Assembly (NCBI GenBank): GCA_944321725.1
Contig: CALUMI010000010.1
Location: 1-64,000 of the forward strand
Source: an uncultured Muribaculaceae bacterium
GTDB taxonomy: Bacteria > Bacteroidota > Bacteroidia > Bacteroidales > Muribaculaceae
Direction: 5' to 3'
DNA length: 64,000 nucleotides
Shown here: positions 19,433 through 27,200 of the stretch, one piece after another
Position numbering within the stretch: position 1 is the first letter of the stretch
Layout: each line of letters begins with the position of its first letter
Translations under genes and position numbers: made by a program
Notes under the pieces: generated by a model
Database searches by the model: none
What the model was told of the DNA's origin: nothing
Seen by the model: the letters and a program-made list of their open reading frames with translations, nothing else

Positions 19433-21643
19433 TTGAAACGCCAGCATCTACATACGGCCATAACATCACTTTTCATTTGTCTGTGCGGCAAAGCGGGGGC
19501 TTACAGCTTCGCGGAATACAGCGACTCCACATTGCACCTTTCCGAAATATCCATTACAGCCGTCAAGACAGTGGCGTCCGAAGAAAAGGGCTCTTGCGCC
19601 GCCACGCAACTGTCAAGAGCCGAGATAGAGCGGCGCAACATTGTCAACAACAAAGACATAAGCATCATTGTGCCAAACTTCTACATTCCCGACTACGGCT
19701 CGCGCATCACATCCTCCATCTATGTGCGCGGCATTGGCGCCAGAATCGACCAGCCGGTAGTAGGGCTGAACATTGACAACATACCTGTTATAAATAAGGA
19801 CAATTATGATTTCGACCTTTTGGACATCGAAAGCATCGAAGTGCTGCGCGGCCCGCAGAGCACTCTGCACGGGCGCAACACAATGGGAGGGCTTATCAGC
19901 GTCAGCACACTGTCGCCGCTGTCGTATCAGGGGACAAGGATAATGGCTGAATACGGAAACCACAATTCCATAAAAGCCGGAGTTTCAAACTATACGGCAT
20001 TTTCAGAACACGCGGGCATCGGAGCCGGCATATATTACACACATACCGACGGATTTTTCACCAACGCCGGCAACGGCGAGAAATGCGATAAGGAAAACGC
20101 GATACGCGCCTCTTTAAAATTCGAATGGATACCGAGAGAGGGACTGACAGTGCTCAATGCGGCAAGCCTATCTGCCGTAAGGCAAGGCGGATATGCCTAT
20201 GAATATATCAAGACAGGCGAAATCAACTACAACGACACTTGTTTCTACCGGAGAAACACAATACTCGACGGGCTGACAATAAAATGGCAACACGAAAAAT
20301 TTCTTCTCACGGGAGTGGCGAGTTATCAATACATCGACGACAACATGACCCTCGACCAAGATTTTCTTCCAAAAGACTATTTCACTCTGACACAAAAGAA
20401 GAAGGAACACGCAACGACCGCCGACATAGTGATGAAGAGCGCCGACAGCAGCAAATTCCGTTGGCTCGGAGGACTGTTCGGATTTTACCGCCATTCCAAC
20501 TCACAAGCTCCCGTCACTTTCAAGGACTATGGCATCAGCCAACTGATTGAAAAGCATTGGTACGACCAAAACCCTATGCATCCCATAACATGGGACGAGC
20601 GTGTGCTGCCACTTAATTCCGAGTTCCACAATCCGGGGTTCGGATTGGCGGCCTACGGTGAAGCCGCCGCCGACATCTCGCAACTCACCCTCACCGCCGG
20701 GCTGCGCTTGGATTTTGAAAGCAGCCGCCTGAGATACGACAACACCTGCCATTCAAGCTACACCATCGATGGCGTGTTCCACCCCGTCGACATTGAAATG
20801 GCCGGAAAGCTAAAAAGCGATTTCATACAGTTGCTCCCCACGTTCTCTGTCACTTACAATCTGCCCGGCGGCAACACTGTCTATGCAAGCGTATCCAAAG
20901 GCTATAAAGCCGGCGGGTTCAACACACAGATGTTTTCCGACGTGCTGCAACAGGAATTGATGGAAAAGCTCATGGGAAGCGGGAAATACGACATCGACGA
21001 CATAGTGAGCTACAAACCTGAAAAAAGCTGGAACTATGAGATAGGAAGCAAAATCTCGATTCTCGACGGCAAACTAACAGCCGAAGCCGCTGCATTCTAC
21101 ATCGACTGCCGCGACCAGCAGCTCACCGTATTTCCGGAGGGAACCACCACCGGCCGGATAATGGCAAATGCCGGAAAGACACGAAGCGCGGGATTCGAGC
21201 TGTCGGTTTCGGCGTCACCCGCAGACCGCCTGCAACTAAAGGCAAGCTACGGCTATACAAACGCAAAATTCGTGGAATTCGACGACGGAAAAAACAATTA
21301 TTCCGGCAAACACATACCTTATGCGCCACAAAACACTATCTTTGCATCCGCAAACTACACATTCAAAATCAACGGTGATTTCTTAAGATACGTCAATGTC
21401 GGGGCTGACATGAAAGGCGCAGGCAAAATTTATTGGAACGAAAGCAACAGCCTGCAACAAAATTTTTATGTGCTGCTCAACGGCAACATAAGGCTGATTG
21501 GAGAAAAATACTCGTTGAATTTATGGGTAAAAAATGCGACAGGCACGCAGTATTCCACGTTCTATTTCGTTTCTTTAGAGCATGAATTTTTACAGCGCGG
21601 AAAACCTGTGCAATTCGGAGCGACTTTAAGAATAAACATTTAA
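19433..21643 (+). CDS. TonB-dependent outer-membrane receptor
   Basis: A 736-residue TonB-dependent receptor. After a short signal peptide comes a plug domain at about residues 40-160 (YVRGIG, VLRGPQSTLHGRNTMGG) and then a beta-barrel ending in an aromatic-rich final strand (LRINI). It lacks the N-terminal carboxypeptidase-like domain of SusC proteins, so it resembles siderophore, haem or cobalamin receptors more than glycan importers; the substrate is unknown. No ATG is available: an in-frame stop at 19403 leaves TTG at 19433 as the only reasonable start that keeps the signal peptide. A lipoprotein gene follows at 23 bases. Confidence 0.85.
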   Translation: MKRQHLHTAITSLFICLCGKAGAYSFAEYSDSTLHLSEISITAVKTVASEEKGSCAATQLSRAEIERRNIVNNKDISIIVPNFYIPDYGSRITSSIYVRGIGARIDQPVVGLNIDNIPVINKDNYDFDLLDIESIEVLRGPQSTLHGRNTMGGLISVSTLSPLSYQGTRIMAEYGNHNSIKAGVSNYTAFSEHAGIGAGIYYTHTDGFFTNAGNGEKCDKENAIRASLKFEWIPREGLTVLNAASLSAVRQGGYAYEYIKTGEINYNDTCFYRRNTILDGLTIKWQHEKFLLTGVASYQYIDDNMTLDQDFLPKDYFTLTQKKKEHATTADIVMKSADSSKFRWLGGLFGFYRHSNSQAPVTFKDYGISQLIEKHWYDQNPMHPITWDERVLPLNSEFHNPGFGLAAYGEAAADISQLTLTAGLRLDFESSRLRYDNTCHSSYTIDGVFHPVDIEMAGKLKSDFIQLLPTFSVTYNLPGGNTVYASVSKGYKAGGFNTQMFSDVLQQELMEKLMGSGKYDIDDIVSYKPEKSWNYEIGSKISILDGKLTAEAAAFYIDCRDQQLTVFPEGTTTGRIMANAGKTRSAGFELSVSASPADRLQLKASYGYTNAKFVEFDDGKNNYSGKHIPYAPQNTIFASANYTFKINGDFLRYVNVGADMKGAGKIYWNESNSLQQNFYVLLNGNIRLIGEKYSLNLWVKNATGTQYSTFYFVSLEHEFLQRGKPVQFGATLRINI

Positions 21644-21666
21644 AAATTAAAACAATAAACACTTCT

Positions 21667-22557
21667 ATGAAAAAATTTTCATTCCTAATCGGTTTGGCAT
21701 GTATCATATCCATGACTTCTTGCCTCAACAGCGACAACGAAGAGCCGGATATGACCATAATCAACAATTACGTATGCTATAACAACATCACAGATCTCAG
21801 CGGGGAGCAGTCAAGAGAACTAAAAGCCGGCACGTATGTGTTTACAATGGATCTTTACTCTCTGAAGCTTAATCTCTCAATAAGAGGAGCATTCGGCGAC
21901 CTCGGCGAAGTCAACCTCAACATCAACGACATGAAGCTGACGCCGTCGACCACCAACTATTCATTTTCCGCCGACGCGGTGACACCGGAAATGGCCGACG
22001 GAGTGCCAAGCACCCACAAAATAACCGGACTCAAAGGCAACATTTATCCTTATGTGGTCAGCAACGAATCGCAAACAAGCCTCACTCAAATGATTGCCTA
22101 CCAGATTTCGTTCATAATCGACGATAAATATAAAGTTACAGCCATCGACAGGCACCCATACATATTTTCACAAAACACGAGAACAACTTCCGCCGATGGC
22201 AGCGCGTTCGACACGTCAGATACCCAATACGAGGTGAAGTTTTCTGACACAAGCAAAGCCGATGTGGTGATTTATCAGGCACAATTCGTGAAAGAGATGC
22301 CTCAGATTTCATTCAAATTGCAAAACATTCCCGTAACATTGACCGAAGCGGGATATGTGCTGTCGACAGAAAGCGTAGTGCCGGTTCTGACAACCAACGA
22401 CACTCCGTTTGAGAAATACACCATAACAAATTTCTCAATGACATTGAGCGGTCCTAACATGTCGATGCAGTTCAACTGCAATCCTGACGGCAACAATATC
22501 TACACCACCACCTCCACAGGCACAATCTATCCGCCCGAACAAGAAAGCCAATACTAA
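21667..22557 (+). CDS. Predicted lipoprotein, partner of the TonB receptor
   Basis: The 296-residue protein begins with a lipoprotein signal (MKKFSFLIGLACIISMTSC, lipidated Cys19) followed by SDNEE, an acidic patch that in this phylum is often linked to surface export. The rest is beta-rich with many Asn and Thr residues and two similar halves (roughly 40-150 and 170-290), each with a run of alternating hydrophobic residues. I do not recognise the family. Its place 23 bases after the receptor gene and before a terminator suggests that it works with the receptor, for example as a surface capture protein. Confidence 0.7.
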   Translation: MKKFSFLIGLACIISMTSCLNSDNEEPDMTIINNYVCYNNITDLSGEQSRELKAGTYVFTMDLYSLKLNLSIRGAFGDLGEVNLNINDMKLTPSTTNYSFSADAVTPEMADGVPSTHKITGLKGNIYPYVVSNESQTSLTQMIAYQISFIIDDKYKVTAIDRHPYIFSQNTRTTSADGSAFDTSDTQYEVKFSDTSKADVVIYQAQFVKEMPQISFKLQNIPVTLTEAGYVLSTESVVPVLTTNDTPFEKYTITNFSMTLSGPNMSMQFNCNPDGNNIYTTTSTGTIYPPEQESQY

Positions 22558-22581
22558 CAGAATTGAAGCTATAATCCGGAA

Positions 22582-22607
22582 AGCCGCTTTTATGGGCGGC
22601 TTTTCTT
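22582..22607 (+). terminator. Terminator after the receptor-lipoprotein pair
   Basis: AAGCCGC (22582-22588) pairs with GCGGCTT (22597-22603) around an eight-base loop and runs into TTTTCTTG. It closes the two-gene receptor unit 24 bases after the stop codon. Confidence 0.75.
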
Positions 22608-22707
22608 GTTCAAAGTGGTTAAAAAAGACTATTTATTATGATTTCAGCTTAATAATCCAAAAGTTTGGGCTAAATTTACCACGCAAAAAATTCTCATACA
22701 AAAAGAT

Positions 22708-23250
22708 ATGCAAAAAGAAGAGGAAGAAAATCTTGTAGAACGCCTGCGCAACCCGCAACAGTGCAGAAAAGCGTTCGGAGAAGTCATTGCCATATACAGC
22801 GAGCCTCTTTATTGGCATATCCGGAAAATGGTAATAAGCCATGACGACGCCAACGACATACTGCAAAACACATTCCTGAAAGCATGGGCCGGCATAGAGA
22901 ACTTTCGCGGAGAGGCGCGTCTTTCGACATGGCTTTACAAAATAGCCATCAATGAGTCAATCACATTCCTCAACAAAGAGCGGCAACGGCTCAACGTATC
23001 GATTGACGACGGCGATACGTTTCTCACCGACAAATTGGAAAGCGACGAATGGTTTGACGGCGATGAGCTGAAAAAAGAATTTCAAAAAGCAATCAGCCAA
23101 TTACCCGAAAAACAACGCATCATATTCAACATGCGTTATTTCGACGAAATGAAATACGAGGACATGTCGGAAATACTCGGAACATCGGTAGGCGCGCTGA
23201 AAGCGTCATTCCACCATGCAGTGAAAAAAATTGAAAAATATTTCACATAA
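22708..23250 (+). CDS. ECF-family RNA polymerase sigma factor
   Basis: A 180-residue sigma-70 family protein with region 2 at about residues 20-90 (SHDDANDILQNTFLKAW) and region 4 at about 125-175 (LPEKQRIIFNMRYF, then SEILGTSVGALKASFHHAVKK). It has no region 1 or 3, as expected for an extracytoplasmic-function sigma factor. The next two genes are a one-helix membrane protein and a Spy-like periplasmic protein, so it probably directs an envelope-stress response. The promoter is unclear; TAAATTTA near 22672 is a weak candidate. Confidence 0.92.
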   Translation: MQKEEEENLVERLRNPQQCRKAFGEVIAIYSEPLYWHIRKMVISHDDANDILQNTFLKAWAGIENFRGEARLSTWLYKIAINESITFLNKERQRLNVSIDDGDTFLTDKLESDEWFDGDELKKEFQKAISQLPEKQRIIFNMRYFDEMKYEDMSEILGTSVGALKASFHHAVKKIEKYFT

Positions 23251-23290
23251 CCATTAAACCATTATCGACAATGAAAGTCAAATATGTGCT

Positions 23291-23692
23291 ATGAAACAAG
23301 ATTCGGAAATATTAGATAAGATAGGCAAAGACCCGGGTTTCAGAGTCCCTGACAACTATTTTGCTGACTTTGCGAAGCAAATGGAGCAATCTCTGCCGGA
23401 AAAAGTGTTCAAGAAAGAGCCTAAGCCCACCCGTTGGATGCGGATACGCCCATGGGTATATATGGCCGCCATGTTTGCAGGGATATGGTGCATGATGCAG
23501 ATATTCTCCGACATGAAAAATGCCGTCAACCGCAATCTTGACTATAATCCCGAAATAGCCGACGCCATGAACGACGAACGATTCGTAAGCGACTACATGA
23601 TGTTCGGAGAAATATCCTACTACGATTTATTGGACGAAATGTATAACGAAGGTGTCGACGCAAGCGTTTTCGACATCGACAGTATCAACTGA
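23291..23692 (+). CDS. One-helix membrane protein, candidate anti-sigma factor
   Basis: The 133-residue protein has a soluble N-terminal part (residues 1-53), one membrane helix (about 54-70, WVYMAAMFAGIWCMMQIF) and an acidic C-terminal part presumably in the periplasm. No classical zinc anti-sigma HxxxCxxC motif is present. The position directly after the ECF sigma gene, and the single-helix topology, match anti-sigma factors of such operons in Bacteroidota. This role is inferred from context only. Confidence 0.65.
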   Translation: MKQDSEILDKIGKDPGFRVPDNYFADFAKQMEQSLPEKVFKKEPKPTRWMRIRPWVYMAAMFAGIWCMMQIFSDMKNAVNRNLDYNPEIADAMNDERFVSDYMMFGEISYYDLLDEMYNEGVDASVFDIDSIN

Positions 23693-23702
23693 AAAAACCG
23701 AT

Positions 23703-24170
23703 ATGACAAAAAAAATCATAATAGCAGCACTTGTCATCTCGCTCGCAATACCCGCCATGCTCTCGGCAGGCAAGCCATCCGACAAAGCGCAGCGCATACA
23801 ATGGATGAAAGAGGTGCGCAACTACAAATACGAGTTTTTCACGAAAGAAATGGAGCTGACCGAAGAGCAGCAAGAAGCATTTTTCCCGGAGTATGAAGAA
23901 ATGGAGAAAGCCATTTTCAGCGTCAACAAAGAAGCCCGCGAGCTTGAGCACAAAATCTCCGCGTCGACCACTCCGGTAAGCGACACAGAATACGAGGCAG
24001 CGGCTACGGCATTGGCGAAAGTCAAGCAAAAAGAGGGAGAAATAGAGATGGAGTATTTCGCCAAATTTGAGAAAATACTGTCAAAGAAACAGCTCTTTAT
24101 GCTCAAACGCGCGGAAAACAAATTCACTCAAAACATATTAAGCCACCACAAAAGAGCCGGAAGACAATAG
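23703..24170 (+). CDS. Spy/CpxP-like periplasmic protein
   Basis: With the ATG at 23703 (10 bases after the previous stop) the protein has 155 residues and a clean signal peptide (MTKKIIIAALVISLAIPAMLSA). The mature part is helical and charged and contains MELTEEQQEAFFPEYEEME, resembling the LTxxQ repeats of Spy/CpxP envelope-stress proteins, which act as chaperones or feedback inhibitors. It probably senses periplasmic stress for the sigma/anti-sigma pair upstream. An upstream start at 23652 overlaps the previous gene and is less likely. Confidence 0.72.
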   Translation: MTKKIIIAALVISLAIPAMLSAGKPSDKAQRIQWMKEVRNYKYEFFTKEMELTEEQQEAFFPEYEEMEKAIFSVNKEARELEHKISASTTPVSDTEYEAAATALAKVKQKEGEIEMEYFAKFEKILSKKQLFMLKRAENKFTQNILSHHKRAGRQ

Positions 24171-24211
24171 CACAAAAACAAGTAATCAATAATAAAACAT
24201 TTTTTAGCAAT

Positions 24212-24265
24212 AAAAAGATACCTGATTTCTGGAACACGATAAATCTGCAATCAGGTATCTTTTTT
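24212..24265. terminator. Hairpin terminator, bidirectional, just before the macroglobulin gene
   Basis: AAAAAGATACCTGATT (24212-24227) pairs almost perfectly with AATCAGGTATCTTTTT (24249-24264) around a 21-base loop, giving T-runs on both strands. It lies 41 bases after the Spy-like gene and only 14 bases before the start of the 5.6 kb gene. Confidence 0.85.
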
Positions 24266-24279
24266 CATATCCGATAATT

Positions 24280-27200
24280 ATGAAGAATACATTGTTATTT
24301 TACTGCTTGACGACACTCTGCCTCACAGTAACCGCAAAAGCGGAAACACCCGACTTCAGTTTCCCGGAAACAGTCATCTCGGAATCTACCAAACAGCTTG
24401 CAAAAGCACAACAGTCCGGCTACAGCCAAGATATGATTGACGCGATAGTGAAAATATCCATCGCAAAGACCCACATATCCGGCGACTTTATGCCGGAAGC
24501 CATCGCAATGGTCGACAGCACGGCAAAAGCGTCGCCCGACCGCGTAGCCAAGTCGCTGCTCTACTCACTCGAAGCCGACATGTACCTCGCCCTCTACAAC
24601 AATAACCGAAGGGTGTTCGCTACGCGCGACGAGCTTGCCGACACCGTTCCCGCCGACGTGATGGAATGGAGCCGCGTCAACTTCATCGACAAGATAATCG
24701 AGCTGTCCGACTCGTCGCTCGCGGCAAAAGAAGTGCTGTCGACAACTCCGGTAAATAACTACAAACGCATCTTAACTTTGCCGAAAGCCGGTAATGAAGC
24801 CGTCCCGACATTGTTCGACATGCTCGCATACCACGCTCTCGACAACGTGGAAAGCATCTACACCTACACTCCGATGCCATTGCGCGCACTCACCGGCAGC
24901 AAAGCGTTCCTCAACTCACGAGCAAAAAACAGCGACCGCGCGTCGGCATTCATCGACCGCACATACCGCACATTGCTCGAAACTAATAAGAGCAACACTC
25001 CGGCGTTCATCTATGCCGAACTGCAACGCCTCAACAACACGTTCAACCGCGTCACCGGCAGCGACTACAACAAGCGCAAAGAAAAATACGCGGAATGCTT
25101 GGACAGCTTGTTCAGTCAGTTCGCAGACAGCCCGTACTCTGTGGAAATACTTGCCCGAAAGGCTGACTACAGATTCAACAAAACCGACTACGAAGAGGCC
25201 AAGAAGTGCGTGGCCCGTTTCGGCAGCTATAAGCGCATAGGGCAACTGAAGAACGCAATCAACCGCTACGAGCAACAATCCGTATCTGTAAAATACAGAG
25301 AATGCGCCACATCCGCCGATTCCATAAAAATAGAAATCACTTCAAGAAACATAAGCGGCATCACCGTAAAGACATACCGCATCCCGGAGTCGGTGGATTT
25401 AACAGGCAACATAATAAAGCTGCTGCCAAAATTCAAACTCGTCAGAAGCGAGAGCTACAAAATTAACTATATAGAAGGAAATAACGATACGACGACCATC
25501 ATAGCATGCCCGCCGCTCGAATATGGCCGGTACGTGATGATACCTGAGTTTAAAGACAGCAAGACCGGAAAAACGGTCACATCCACAAACATATACAGCG
25601 ACATAATGCGGGTGACAGATCTAACTCTGATAATGACCACCGTCAACAATGAGAACCGCATTTATGCCGTCAACTCCGTATATGGCAACCCGTTGGAAAG
25701 AGTGTTGCTGCATTTCTCCGACGGCACCGCACAGAAAACCAACCGCTATGGATATGCCGTCGTAAGCGACTCCAAAAAGAATATCAACGTATACGCCACA
25801 CTCGGCAACGACCGCTCAGCAGACGAGCATTTCTACTCCCGCGACAACACGCCCGACTACGCCAGCCGGAAAGTCGCAAAAATAGTAACCGACTTGGGCG
25901 TTTACCGTCCGGGCGACACAATGCGCTTTGCGGCAATCATATATGAATCAGGAAAAACTGCCGCGCCGATAGCCAACCTTACGGTAAAAGCCGTAGTAAG
26001 CGACGCGAACCGCAAGGAAATAGCGTCGTTGGATCTGCTGACCGACGCTTTCGGGCGTGTGGATTCGCTTGTGACACTTCCTACAGGAGGATTGACAGGC
26101 AGATTTACCATCGACATCAAAGAAGCCGCCAACGGACGCGCTATCGACTCCGGCTCATTCATGGTAAGCGAATACAAGGCACCCACATTCTATGTGGAAT
26201 TGGATGAAAAGCAATCTGATTTCTCCGACACAGATTCACTTACGGCCAAAGGCCGCGTCCTGACATTCTCGCAATTCCCATTGGCAAACGTAAAGATAGA
26301 CTACACTATCACTCCTGAATATTCATATTGGTGGGCAACGCCTGAGGACAACGGCAATGCCGAAGGTACTGTCACAACCGGCAGCGACGGCTGTTGGACT
26401 ATAAGCATACCCTATGACATTTTCGGCAATCCGGATAAAAAGCGCGGAATGTTCCGCCTGTCGATTAACGCCACATCGGAAAACGGAGAAACACAACCGT
26501 ACACCACTCTGATAAAAATAGGAAATGCCCGTATGCTGCAATTCGGCAGCAACCACAAGATTGAAAACGCCATTTTAGCGGAAGCGTCTGGTATGGCCCG
26601 GATTAATTTCACCGTGACCGACTACAACAACAAGCAGCTTGCCATAGATTGCAACTACATGCTTATCGACGAAAACGACAAGCCCATCGCTGAAGGAGTT
26701 GTCAATCCAAGCAACCCGGCATTCGATTTCTCGACTGTCAAATCCGGCAAATACATTTTAAGGCTGTCGATACCCGGAGAAGATGACAGACCACTTGAGC
26801 GCGACATCATCATCTACCGCACAGGCGACACCGAACCGCCCTACCCGACGCTGCTATGGACAACCGTAGAGGAAGTGACGTGCGACCCGGAAGGCAACTT
26901 TTCTTTCAATTTAGGGTCGAGCCACGACACTTTTGTCTATTTAATAGTTTCAAACAGCGACGGCAAGGTAATCAACGAAGGCTGGCAACCGTTTATGAAA
27001 GGAATACGGGCGTTTAAAGGCAAAGCCTTGATTCCGAAAGACGGCGAAGCAAGAATAGAACTTCTCGCAGTCAGAAACCATGAAGTATATAATAAAGAAA
27101 TATCACTAATGCCGGCGACACCTGCCGACACGATGAAAATCGTCACCGAAACGTTCCGCGACAACATCACGCCCGGCAGCCGCGAAACGTGGAAGTTGCG

